Shown: piece by piece, positions 33,565 through 43,139 of the stretch
How positions within the stretch are numbered: position 1 is the first letter of the stretch
How the letters are laid out: each line of letters opens with the position of its first letter
NCBI RefSeq assembly: GCF_010093815.1
Contig: NW_022985551.1
Location: 454,614 to 518,613 of the forward strand
Length of the DNA: 64,000 bases
Direction of reading: 5' to 3'
Origin: Pseudovirgaria hyperparasitica
Lineage: Eukaryota; Ascomycota; Dothideomycetes; Acrospermales; Acrospermaceae
Notes under the pieces: generated by a model
Told to the model about the DNA's origin: nothing
Seen by the model: only the letters and a program-made list of their open reading frames with translations
Database searches by the model: none
Position numbers and translations under genes: made by a program

Positions 33565-35340
33565 ATGCTCAAATCAAGGCCAATCGCACAGGCAGCCTCG
33601 GCCATAAAGATAAGCTCTCGAGGGTTTCATCCACATCCTGGAACCGGAGACACAAGAGTTGCAACAAGGGTGTATTCACCATATGCTGCACGGCGACAAC
33701 AGCATTTTTTCAGATCAGTGGCCACAGTCATAGTCCTTGGATCCTTTGCCACAGCATGGCAGTGGTCGCGAGAGTTGCACGCTGAGGAACCACCAGCGGC
33801 CAACGAGCCACAATTCGAGAAGCCAAGGAAGAAGGCTTCGTCAAAGGAAGAGAACAGGGACATCATAAGCTCTCAGCACCTCCAAGTGCGACGGAGTTGG
33901 GAGAATCCAGGCGTGTATGCTTGGGGATCGAACGCTGGAAAGGTTGTCGCTCCCGACTCAAACGAGCCATTCATAAAAACAGCCCGCCGAATACCATACT
34001 TTGATGGCAAGGTTTTGAGGGATGTTAAGCTTGACAAGACGTATGGAGCTGCTATCGATGACAAAGGAGACCTCATACAATGGGGTACGCAGTTTTCTAC
34101 GGAGGACTACACACCACAAGTTACCCTGCGCCACAAAGACCTCGTTTCCCTGTCTCTCTCCCGCGACCGTATCATAGCCTTGAGCTCAAATGGCACAGTA
34201 TACAGCATTCCGGCCTCCAAATCTGACCAACAAGCCGGCTCCAAATGCCAGGAAAGCTCCTGGGTTCCCTTCTGGACGTCACGAGCCAGTATTAGCTATC
34301 GGAAGATCGAACCCTCGAACCTTGCTTGGGGCGAAAAGATCTCTTCTGTGTCTTCTGGAATCGAGCATGCCCTACTACTTACTACTAAAGGCCGTGTCTA
34401 TTCCTTCGCCTCCGCTTCTGACACATTTCCCTCACGCGGCCAGCTGGGCATTCCCGGCCTTTTATTCCGTACGCGACCAGCAGGTCCTGCTGATCAACCT
34501 CACGAGATCACCACTCTCCGCGGATTCCCTATAACACAAATTTCTGCCGGCGACCATCATAGCCTAGCCGCCGATCGCGATGGTCGTGTCTTCGCGTTTG
34601 GTGATAACTCTTTCGGCCAGCTAGGTCTCGACACATCCGAGCCGTCTTTTGTCGACACTCCGGCCTTGGTGCCCCTCACACGTCTTTACTCTGGCACATC
34701 ACAGGTCCCGCGTGTGACGCGTATCGCAGCAGGTGGGACGAACAGCTACTTCACTATCGACGCAACACGGGTAGCCTCTGCTGCAGACGACGAGTCTGAA
34801 TCGCGCTCAGCGCGTCTGGCAATGGGACGCGTGACGGCCGATACCTGGGCTTGTGGGCAAGGTATCTGGGGTGCACTCGGCAACGGACGATGGACGCATG
34901 TCGCGTCTACCCCTGTCAAGATTCCCTCCCTCTCTGGCCTTTACGAGTATGACGAGGCTGCCAAGCAAGCCATCCCAATCCGCCTAGCACGTCTCTCAGT
35001 CGGCACAAACCACGTCGCAGCAGTCATGGACAACGTGACAGAAGTCTCGGCAGCTGACTCGAGGTACGCGAGTGAAAACGCCACGAATTGGGGCGCAGAC
35101 ATCCTATTCTTCGGGAACAACGAGTTTTACCAGCTCGGCACGGGCAAGCGGAATAACGTGAGCAACCCGGTGTATATCCAGCCACTGGATGCCGTAGCGG
35201 AGCGGAAGGTGCGTGGCAAGGAAGAGCATCGTTTTCAGATCACGCCGAAGAAGAAGGTCAGCGTGAATGGCAGGAAAGTCGAGATGGAGCAGAGAGTGGA
35301 GTGTGGAAGGCATGTAACGGCTGTGTACTCTGGAGTATAA
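33565..35340 (+). CDS. Fmp25-like mitochondrial RCC1-repeat protein
   Basis: One exon of 591 codons from ATG 33565; the frame is open five codons further but only from a TTG. The N-terminus (MLKSRPIAQAASAIKISSR) is basic and amphipathic like a matrix-targeting presequence. A membrane segment follows (VATVIVLGSFATAWQW), then RCC1 repeats: YAWGSNAGKV, LIQWGTQF, ISAGDHHSLA..FAFGDNSFGQLG, TWACGQGIWGALGNG, and ILFFGNNEFYQLGTG. This order fits yeast Fmp25, an inner-membrane protein needed for assembly of the cytochrome bc1 complex. RCC1 propeller repeats are seen; the role is inferred from the relative. Confidence 0.85.
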   Translation: MLKSRPIAQAASAIKISSRGFHPHPGTGDTRVATRVYSPYAARRQQHFFRSVATVIVLGSFATAWQWSRELHAEEPPAANEPQFEKPRKKASSKEENRDIISSQHLQVRRSWENPGVYAWGSNAGKVVAPDSNEPFIKTARRIPYFDGKVLRDVKLDKTYGAAIDDKGDLIQWGTQFSTEDYTPQVTLRHKDLVSLSLSRDRIIALSSNGTVYSIPASKSDQQAGSKCQESSWVPFWTSRASISYRKIEPSNLAWGEKISSVSSGIEHALLLTTKGRVYSFASASDTFPSRGQLGIPGLLFRTRPAGPADQPHEITTLRGFPITQISAGDHHSLAADRDGRVFAFGDNSFGQLGLDTSEPSFVDTPALVPLTRLYSGTSQVPRVTRIAAGGTNSYFTIDATRVASAADDESESRSARLAMGRVTADTWACGQGIWGALGNGRWTHVASTPVKIPSLSGLYEYDEAAKQAIPIRLARLSVGTNHVAAVMDNVTEVSAADSRYASENATNWGADILFFGNNEFYQLGTGKRNNVSNPVYIQPLDAVAERKVRGKEEHRFQITPKKKVSVNGRKVEMEQRVECGRHVTAVYSGV

Positions 35341-35833
35341 GCCGCGAAGGAGGCGAAGGTGATGTCTCCGAGCAGACTGAAGTGTCAGCAACAGGAGGGC
35401 ATTATCAGTGTTATTAGCGTTCTCACGGCCCCATGTCATGTAAATAGTATTCCGTCCATTTCGGTCATGTATTGATCCTTAACGATATGCTACATACTTC
35501 TAAAGATATTCCTGAGCAGAGAATCATGACCGTCATACCAATCTAACAAGATAAGCCCAAGACAACACTATGTCCCATGTTAAATCAGTCCCTCTCTCGA
35601 AACTCCTTCGCTGTCCCTCCTCTCATCTCTCTACAAACCAACCCTCTGAAAACATTACACCCCTATCAAATCCACAAACCTATCTCCACATTCGTCCACT
35701 CCTCCACTATCCCCAACATGAGTGCCCATCCAGCCCCCTTAAGACCGCACCCAAAACTTCCCCAGAAAGTCAACACAACCCCCCCGCAAAAAAATCGCCG
35801 AGGAAAAAACAGCTCAAAAAAAAAAAAAACACA

Positions 35834-35945
35834 AAAGGCTCAGGTCAGGAATCGAACCTGCGCCTCCGCCACCCTTGCGGATATTTGGTCTCCGGTGACC
35901 TTACTTCGGTGGTGATTCTAACCACTGAACCATCGCACCTGGGCT
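35834..35945 (-). tRNA. tRNA-like gene, anticodon not assignable
   Basis: Read on the minus strand, an A box TGGTTCAGTGG and a full B box GGTTCGATTCC are present. The D-arm bases (T8, A14, G18, G19, A21) are conserved, and a TTTT stretch suited to Pol III termination follows. A TCC-type T arm with four good pairs is seen. However, the middle part is about 25-30 bases longer than in a normal tRNA, no convincing T33-anticodon arrangement forms, and the acceptor stem pairs only if displaced by four bases (CAGGT with ACCTG). It may be an intron-containing tRNA, a degenerate copy, or a tRNA-derived SINE head. Confidence 0.5.
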
Positions 35946-36468
35946 TGGATGCAGACTTGAAAACGAGGATTATAATGGGTGTTTTTTCTTTGTTGGGGGA
36001 GGGAGTGGTGTGTGAAGGGAGGAAGGCAAGTGGAGGGATGGAGGGTGTGGTGTGTGAAGAGAGAGGGGAGTGCGCGTGAACAGTGTTTGTGTTGTGCTGT
36101 GTCGTGTCACCTTGTCTTGCGCCGTGTTGTTGTGTTTCTGCGTTCACCGATCTGTCTGTCTGGCTAGCATGAGGAAAAGAACAATAACACCAATGAATCT
36201 CACCCAATGCGATCTAAACCCTATACCCAACCACGCTCCCCCTCCCTCCCTCTTTCATATATACGAAGCTCCTACCACGCCACGCCACGACTCCTTTTTT
36301 CTTTTACCCAACGACACATCAGTCTCCGACAAGTCAAGTCTGTCTACACACAGACACACACATGCACACACCGCACACGTCAATCCACCCACGCCATATC
36401 TCCACCTGTATCTTGTAACTTTGTCTTTCTTTGCTTTACTTTCTTGGGAAGAGACCTGCTTTAGCAAC

Positions 36469-36635
36469 ATGGGTGGCACGTCGTACGTTGCAAGCGATAA
36501 GCCGCACAATGTGTATCTGGGAGCTGATCAACGATATCAGCGCTCGTACGTCTGACTTTGATGTGTGATATCTCGAGATACGGCATGAGGTGGTGTTGAG
36601 CGTTGTGTCTGTCTAACAGGATGATCGTGAACTAG
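36469..36635 (+). CDS. Possible two-exon microprotein of 30 residues
   Basis: An ATG at 36469 opens a frame MGGTSYVASDKPHNV and onward with no homopolymer. It can be spliced from a GTACGT donor (36546) to a CTAACAG acceptor (36619), giving 30 residues; unspliced it stops after 28. The upstream 200 bases look promoter-like. No family recognised; this is a candidate only. Confidence 0.25.
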
Positions 36636-36995
36636 AGGGGGAGTAGAATGTTTGCGAAGATTGATATTGGTATGACAAAAGGTAGTAGTTAAGTAGAGCA
36701 AAGAGATGTGAATGCGAGAGAACTGTGTGTGTGACATATATGTCCATGGTATACAGAGGTGGAAACCAGAAAAGGCAGAGTGTAAACATGGGCCAAGGCC
36801 CAGTCAGAGGACGATGCTTTATGCATCATCGCGTGTATTATATAATATCGTAGTAGAATAGTCAGACCCGCCTTCTACTCAAGACACGAAAACGGCTCTT
36901 GTGAACCCCATGCCATCCCATATATGCGCTATCATTACCGAAATCGCTAATTTCAAAAACAAACTCCTCTTCCCATGATCAGAAACCATCCACAT

Positions 36996-39173
36996 CTAAA
37001 AGCTAAACAGGGCATTATTCTTCCGCCCGAACGGATATACTAACAGCGCACTAACAAACAAGCCCACACTCAGGCCAACAGCAACCTGGATCATCTGTGC
37101 ACCCACACTGAAGCTTCTGTACAGGTTCTGCTCGTACACAGTCTGCGCCTCCAGCGTACCGTTGTTGAAGAGTGGCGTCTCAATGCCCGCAATCAAGCCA
37201 CCTTGTGCGCTCAGTCCTGAGGGCACCAGGACCATAATACCGGCGACGACGGACGCAAATGCAAATGCGCGCCGCGAGCGCGCGTACAAGTGACCCAACA
37301 TGCCTAGTGTCAGTGCTGATGCAGTATTTGCGACTTGCGAGGTTGCATTTGCAGCAACAAAGTAGTTGACGAGATACGCGGCGCTGCCGAAAATCATCTG
37401 GACGGGTATTTGACGCGGGCGGGAGCGCAGTACAACGGCCTGCATAGCTATGAAGAACGGCACAAGCACAATTTTCCATTTCGGGTCCACAGATCGTGGG
37501 CAAGTGGCACTTGTTGTGGCGTGGGCATCGGCTGAACCCCAGAGCTGAGAGCCGACATTGATACCGTACCCTAGGAAGAGCGAGTATATGACAGCGTAGA
37601 AGAGTCGGGTAGCACCGGCGGTGAGCGACTTGGCTTGAAGTTCGAGGGCGCCGCAGAGCACAATGTAGCCAGGGAGGATCATAGTGATAGACGACTCAGC
37701 GATTGCACCGAAACAAAAGTACTTTTGCGAGCCCCCGCCACCGATGGATGCAATGGCGCGGGCAGCAAAAGATGTGACCAGTGCAGCCGATACCTCAAGC
37801 ACATTGGCGTAGAGTGGGTTGCGAGCAGCTGCAATGACTTGCAGAAAGCCGACAATTGAGCCAAGAACAAGGGCAACGGGCATGTCCGTCCAATATCCAT
37901 TATAGGCCCATACACAAGCCGACATGGAGGCGAGACCGTAGAATGGGACAATCCACCACGGCCTGTAGTAAGGGGGCCCATTCAGGACATCCATGAGTTC
38001 TGTTGTGGCTTCTTCCACATTAATCTCTTGGCGAACCACCTTCTTGTATATCTTGAATGCTTCTTCGAGACAACCAACGTCAAGACCTTGAGCTTTCACA
38101 AGAGTAGTGTATGATTGGCGGGTCAGTGGGTCGTTATGATCCGGCGGATTGATGAAGCACACTTCTGTACAGCCGACCAGATAATTGATGCGCCCATCGA
38201 GATCACAGACCTTGAATAACTGCAGGATATACTCCTCTATACGGTGCGAAGGCGCACCGTACAGCATGAAGGCATATGTCAGCAGCAGACACAACGTCCT
38301 GCGATTGTTGATATCAGACTTTGCAGCAACATATTTAGCTTCTCGACTGCCTGTACCGTGTTCGATCTTCTTCTTCATGGCCTTTAATGCCTTTGTGAGC
38401 TCTTGTGGGTCCAATCCATCTTGAAATCGCCTCCACGGTGTACCTGGTGTGGAGGGACTAGTTGGCGGACTTGTGACGTTTGGTGTGGATATACCACTAG
38501 GAGGCGCTGTGGAACCACCTAATGTCGACTGCGAGTTGTTCCTCGAATGGAGCCGGAAACCTGGACTAGAGAGTAGCAGACCCGATGATATGATAGTTGA
38601 AGTGCTATGGCGACGTTTCTTCTGGAGCTTCTTCAAGGTTCGTATGTCGATGCCCGAGTCACCCATGAACTCAGTGGGGTCTCTCCTTTCTGGTACGGCA
38701 CCAAAGTCGGCGCTAAAGTCCTTGCAGAACTCTCTCACCCTTTGCCATACTGACGTAGGCTCTGGATCTACTACATGAGGTTCCCCAATCTGTTTCTCTT
38801 CATCGCCAGCATCCAGCTGATCCTCCTTGTCTTTCATCAGTCTGCCCGTGAAGCGCCTTTCGAGCTTTTCGGGCTCGTCTGGGAATCTTGCATGACTGCG
38901 TTGTCGAGGCGGGAGCCCTGGACGAGCTGGTGTAGTTGCTGCTGGTGTATCTGGTAGAGACACGCTGTTGTTTCTCCGAGTCGGACTGCCATTGTCCGGT
39001 AATGAGAAGTATGACTGAGATGGGTCTCTGATGGGTGTTATGACCTCGTCGATATGTGCAGCGGGTGGCTGACTGAGAGTGCCGATGGCTTCAAAAGGCG
39101 GCTGATGTGCAGAGCTTATGCCCCTCGGACGTGATGACGGAGCATTATCGGGACTCGTTTCGTGCGTAGTCAT
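36996..39173 (-). CDS. Prm10/ThrE-family membrane protein
   Basis: One exon of 725 codons; the frame is open 15 codons upstream from a TTG only, so ATG 39173 is used. The first ~290 residues are Pro/Ser/Thr-rich and charged and presumably cytosolic. The ThrE-like domain begins with RRTLCLLLTYAFMLYGAPSH, followed by INYLVGCTEVCFINPPD. About ten hydrophobic helices follow from WWIVPFYGLASMSACVWAY (near 408) to the C-terminus. This is the DUF1212/ThrE family, known in yeast as pheromone-regulated membrane protein 10 and in bacteria as a threonine/serine exporter. The transported substrate in fungi is unknown. Confidence 0.88.
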   Translation of the reverse strand: MTTHETSPDNAPSSRPRGISSAHQPPFEAIGTLSQPPAAHIDEVITPIRDPSQSYFSLPDNGSPTRRNNSVSLPDTPAATTPARPGLPPRQRSHARFPDEPEKLERRFTGRLMKDKEDQLDAGDEEKQIGEPHVVDPEPTSVWQRVREFCKDFSADFGAVPERRDPTEFMGDSGIDIRTLKKLQKKRRHSTSTIISSGLLLSSPGFRLHSRNNSQSTLGGSTAPPSGISTPNVTSPPTSPSTPGTPWRRFQDGLDPQELTKALKAMKKKIEHGTGSREAKYVAAKSDINNRRTLCLLLTYAFMLYGAPSHRIEEYILQLFKVCDLDGRINYLVGCTEVCFINPPDHNDPLTRQSYTTLVKAQGLDVGCLEEAFKIYKKVVRQEINVEEATTELMDVLNGPPYYRPWWIVPFYGLASMSACVWAYNGYWTDMPVALVLGSIVGFLQVIAAARNPLYANVLEVSAALVTSFAARAIASIGGGGSQKYFCFGAIAESSITMILPGYIVLCGALELQAKSLTAGATRLFYAVIYSLFLGYGINVGSQLWGSADAHATTSATCPRSVDPKWKIVLVPFFIAMQAVVLRSRPRQIPVQMIFGSAAYLVNYFVAANATSQVANTASALTLGMLGHLYARSRRAFAFASVVAGIMVLVPSGLSAQGGLIAGIETPLFNNGTLEAQTVYEQNLYRSFSVGAQMIQVAVGLSVGLFVSALLVYPFGRKNNALFSF

Positions 39174-41547
39174 GCCGTGGTAATGCGTAAAGACAAGGAT
39201 ATCCTGGCAAAGCAACAAAGGATGGTAGGAGACCCGTTCTATATCGAGACGCCGGATAGAAATGCTGGAGAGAACGCTGGACGATGGAAATCAAGAAAAG
39301 GCAGGACAAACGGGATGCGGGACGATAAGAAGACCACGACTATATGAGTCAGGCAGAAAAAAAAACGCAGGTTGGGTTGCCATGAGCAAACACGCAACTA
39401 CCTACCTGCGAGCTTAGTAGCCACTTGGACAGGGCAGAAAATAGCGGTAGTTCCTTCTCGAAGGATATCAGGATCCAGCGAGCGAACCGACAAGATACGA
39501 ACGGGACGAAACGTGGGCCCGGACGCGTAAATGAGTTGGGCAGACCGACGGAGCGGATACATATCGGTGGGACATGAGTGGGACATGTGTGGGTATCTGG
39601 CGTGAACGATGGAATTATCGTTTATAAAAGCTTGTCGGAGACAAGCGGACATTGATTAACGTCCAAGAGACCGAGGCCCAGACAGAGCCATCTCGACTGA
39701 TGGCTGTGATGATGGCGAAGGAGACTGTGACATTGGTAATACTTGTGGTATTTGTGGTGGTATTGGGTGAAGTGAATGAAGGTGGTGGTGGTTGTGGATC
39801 GAAAAGTTTGACGGGTCAATATTGCTATTATTGCGTGCGAAAGAATGCGACAGTGTACGCTAGCCTGTTTAGGTATAGATACCTCATTACTAACGGTCAA
39901 TCTAGCTCAGATGGGGAATTCCGCCACTGTATTTCAGCGACTGATAAGCTCCCGTTGTTTTTTCATTCGACAATTACTAGTCTTGTTACTGCCTGAGGTG
40001 TCGATAGGGCTGAAGGAGCTTGCAAGTTATGACGCGGCTGACATCAACAACCAATCAAACCACTCATGTTGCCACAACACCACAACACCGTATCCATGCT
40101 GAGTCTGTCACTGTCCATCGAATGGTGAATAAGACCTCGCATGCGCTCTGATCTTCAATTTCGACAACATGAACGTGTGCCGAGCGCCATTTACATTGAA
40201 TGAGCCCGTTCGTCTACTCACCGCGGCTGATACGCGCCGGGATACTGATGCATGCATATGCATTAGCGGGTACAGCCTTGTGGAGCTCTCCGAGTCTCTG
40301 CCATGATTGTGGAGAACTTCGGCGTGATGCATTTGCTGCGTGGAATTGGGAGATGCTGGACGTACTATTATCCACCTCATGCCTCGATGCATACAGTTCT
40401 TTGCCTCGGTGTCGGGCGGCTGCTCTCGTGCTATGTGCGTTTGTTTGAAAATTATGTGCAGTCTGTCTGGGCTCTGTTCTTCTTACAAAGGGTATCCATG
40501 CAGACAGACGTACGTACCAGCAGAGCGTACGTGAGCAACTTTCTCGGGCAGAATGTGTCTCAGTGAACAGATCCTGTTGAGCACAGCCTCCACATTTTCT
40601 CCCTTCTCATACCCTGACACAGCATCCTGCAATATGCTGATGGAAAAAGGCTATTATATTATCATCATAGTCCACACAAATACAAGCCTTACGGAGCCCA
40701 CATACAATCACACGCACCAGCCATATCCTGCCGCGACCCAGTACCCGCGCGCGACACAGACGCCGAAAATACCAGGATATACAGCCGACAAAGCCCCCTC
40801 CTAGCAAAGGCAGCCATGTTTGTAGAACGTTGGGCTGAAATACCTAGGTATTCGGTATCAACAAAGGTGATGCTAGTAAATATACATTCCTTTAAGATTA
40901 GACACTCGTCACTAGAATCCTTCACGGTCATAAAGCACCCACAATCTGATATCCATCGCCCAACGCCAAAGCCTGTCACATCTATTACCGTCAGAGAGTC
41001 GCTGTCGGCCGAACAACGAAAACGTCGATGGGTTCTCCTAGAGCCCCGGCAAGAAGACCACGCGTTGACAAAATGCCAAGAGTCTCTGCAGCGGTCCACG
41101 CCTACTAGAACGAACCGATCAATACGTATTTCAGTACATGGTCCTGTTAGAACACATGCCGCCTATCCGTCTGATCTAAGAGATCAAGGCGCAAGGGCTG
41201 GCGTACTGTACCTGTCAAAACGTACGTAAACAGTACAGAGCCAAACCGGTATCGTCTACCACTAAAGAGATCTACTCACCAGTCAGGGGTTTCTGACAAC
41301 GAAGACCTGCCAACTCTGCTCACATCCGAGCAAATGACCCAGCTGAGAAAAATTAAGATGGCGTCTACAACCTTCGATAAGCCTGTCCTTTAAAAGCAAT
41401 GTCCGAAGGACGGTTGCAAGTACAACAATCCCATAAACGCCGAGAAACTCGACAAATGTATCGCACAACTTCCTATTCATATCTCGAGCTGAGTTAGGAT
41501 GTTTTGGATAGAACAAAGAGTATGAAGGTGGATTGCTATACAAAGAC
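39174..41547. other. 2.4-kb intergenic region, no gene recognised
   Basis: Several short frames exist on both strands, for instance 39652-39996, 40816-41229 (+) and 41283-41543 (-), but none has a family signature, balanced composition or splice sites that join them. The left part must hold the Prm10-like promoter. Confidence 0.45.
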
Positions 41548-42430
41548 TTATGTCAGTTCAGTATTTCGCGAACTTTCGCGCCAGCGCTGGAATCCTGAGA
41601 GGTCGTCCTTGAATCCACTCTCCATCAGCGCTTGTGATAGTAATCTTGTCCACGCCCATGCATCCTCTCCTTTCAAGATGAATCCGCAGCTGAGATGCGG
41701 CTTCGTAGCGATCCAAAACCGTGGGTAGAACGCAGCGTGCTCCCAGTCCAAAATGCCAGAGGCTTTCCCATCAAGGATAAGAATGTTCGATGAGGAGAGA
41801 TACTTCTCCACACTAGTCAAATGAAGAGGCGCAAGGATTCTTCGCTTCCAAGAAGGCTCGTCGTGACAAGATGGTGTCATGATGGGCATCAGCAATTCCA
41901 CAGCCTGTTGCAGTTTTCAATGAATCCGATGTGATGGTCGCCAACATTTCGCAGTAACCTGCTATTTCAGTCGCGATTTCCTTGTGCTGTGCTGCTGATA
42001 GCGAAGACCACACCCTCTCAAGTAGTGTTCCTGGCATTTGGTGGAGTACAAGATACGACCTGGAGAGTTCGGGTTCGTTCCATGCGTATAAGACTTTCGG
42101 AAGTGGGATGCCCTCAAGCCTCTCCTCTACGAAATCTATTGTTTCGTTCTCCAGCTCCGTGCCTTCTTGCCAGCTCTTCACTTTAAAAAATGCTCCACCA
42201 ATGTTCCAAACAGCACCCGAGGTTCCAGAGTTGTATACGGGTGTCATCTCCTCTGTTTCCACTTGCATCGATTCAGCAGGACGAAGGCAAAACGTGTCCA
42301 TGTTTTGGTCTTGCCAGTGGGCGAGAGCGTCCTCGGGAATCTTGGAGACCTTCTCGCAGACGATTGAAGTCCCAATCTTCCAAGCATGATCTCCAACCTT
42401 GTAAATGGATCGCCCGATGGGCGGATCCAT
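41548..42430 (-). pseudogene. Broken aminoglycoside-phosphotransferase-like protein
   Basis: Two overlapping frames. The first (ATG 42430) carries the N-lobe: GTSGAVWNIGGAFFKVKSW with the ATP-site Lys, LPKVLYAW, and LVLHQMPGTLLERVW, the hinge motif typical of fungal APH-like kinases. The second (to 41548) carries DEPSWKRRI, the metal-binding Asp motif GILDWEHAAFYPRFW, and the tail. The frame shifts near 41861-41872. In addition, the catalytic loop HxDxxxxN expected just before SSNILI is missing: the sequence passes from VEKYLSSS straight to NILIL, an in-frame loss of roughly 25-30 codons. Both defects mean it cannot be an active kinase. It lies 200 bases from the repeat block. Confidence 0.75.
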
Positions 42431-42633
42431 TTCACTGTGATATTAGTAAACTCAGTCTACGATGACCGGGCTGTATGACTTACCAAAACATTATTTCGAG
42501 AGATCGCAGAGGAGCCTAGTAGACATGTTAGAATGCTTGTGTCCAAGAAAGCTAAGCATATAGGTGATTCTGAGTATATCTTTCGAGAAGGTTGTGACCG
42601 GGAAGAGTGCGCATAGTGGTTTGCGACCGTTTA
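42431..42633. other. Spacer between gene island and MITE
   Basis: Short unique sequence upstream of the broken phosphotransferase; no feature seen. Confidence 0.5.
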
Positions 42634-42988
42634 CAGTCGGATCTCGTTATGACGATATCAGTTATATCGACAATCTCGGTATAACGATAGGGCTAACTAC
42701 CATATGAAATAGAATACATACTTTTAGTAAATGCCGACGTTTAATTGGTCTTCTTCTTTTACACCTATCTATTATTATATTGACTCGTACATAGATATAG
42801 CATAGGTATCAGTAGGGTTAAGAGGAGGCCCTTAATACCTAGTATTAGGGACTTATATAGTCTAAAAATGGAGGTAGCTAATCAACGCCCAGGGGCCTAG
42901 CTTATATAAGAATTAAATATATGATAATCTTCTTATGACGATAGATTCAACGCAGCGGTCTTCGTATCGTTATAACGAGATCTAACTG
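42634..42988. mobile_element. pogo/Tc1-mariner-type MITE (355 bp)
   Basis: Terminal inverted repeats of about 24 bases: the left end begins CAGTCGGATCTCGTTATGAC and the right end, inverted, begins CAGTTAGATCTCGTTATAAC. The element is flanked on both sides by the dinucleotide TA (42632-42633 and 42989-42990), the duplication made by Tc1/mariner-family transposases. It contains no open frame, so it depends on a transposase elsewhere. The differences between the two ends are all transitions, as RIP would give. Confidence 0.85.
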
Positions 42989-43139
42989 TACGCGTTTAGC
43001 CACGTGAAGAGCCACTAGAAAAATGCAGTGGCCCAAGATATTGAATTGAACATGCCAAGAGCATAATTGCTTAGGATAAAAGTGGTTACTAATTGTTGTC
43101 GGAAGGCACTTTGAGTAAGAGACACTGCTTCCTAAACGG
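42989..43139. other. Spacer between MITE and copia-like repeat
   Basis: Unique-looking sequence with normal CpA content; no feature seen. Confidence 0.4.

Larger units (their letters stand above)
35341..36995. other. Intergenic with a tRNA-like locus and a possible microprotein
   Basis: Lies between the convergent Fmp25-like (+) and Prm10-like (-) genes. Besides the two features listed separately, no coding region is convincing; the frames at 35570-36079 are Pro/Lys-rich and repeat-driven. The stretch 36240-36460 is pyrimidine- and CACA-rich and could be a promoter. Confidence 0.5.

Noticed and set aside
40816-41229. 137-codon plus-strand frame
   Set aside because: No domain, unbalanced composition and no supporting neighbour; it probably opens by chance.
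41283-41543. 86-codon minus-strand frame just downstream of the broken phosphotransferase
   Set aside because: Starts only at a TTG and does not extend the phosphotransferase family alignment.
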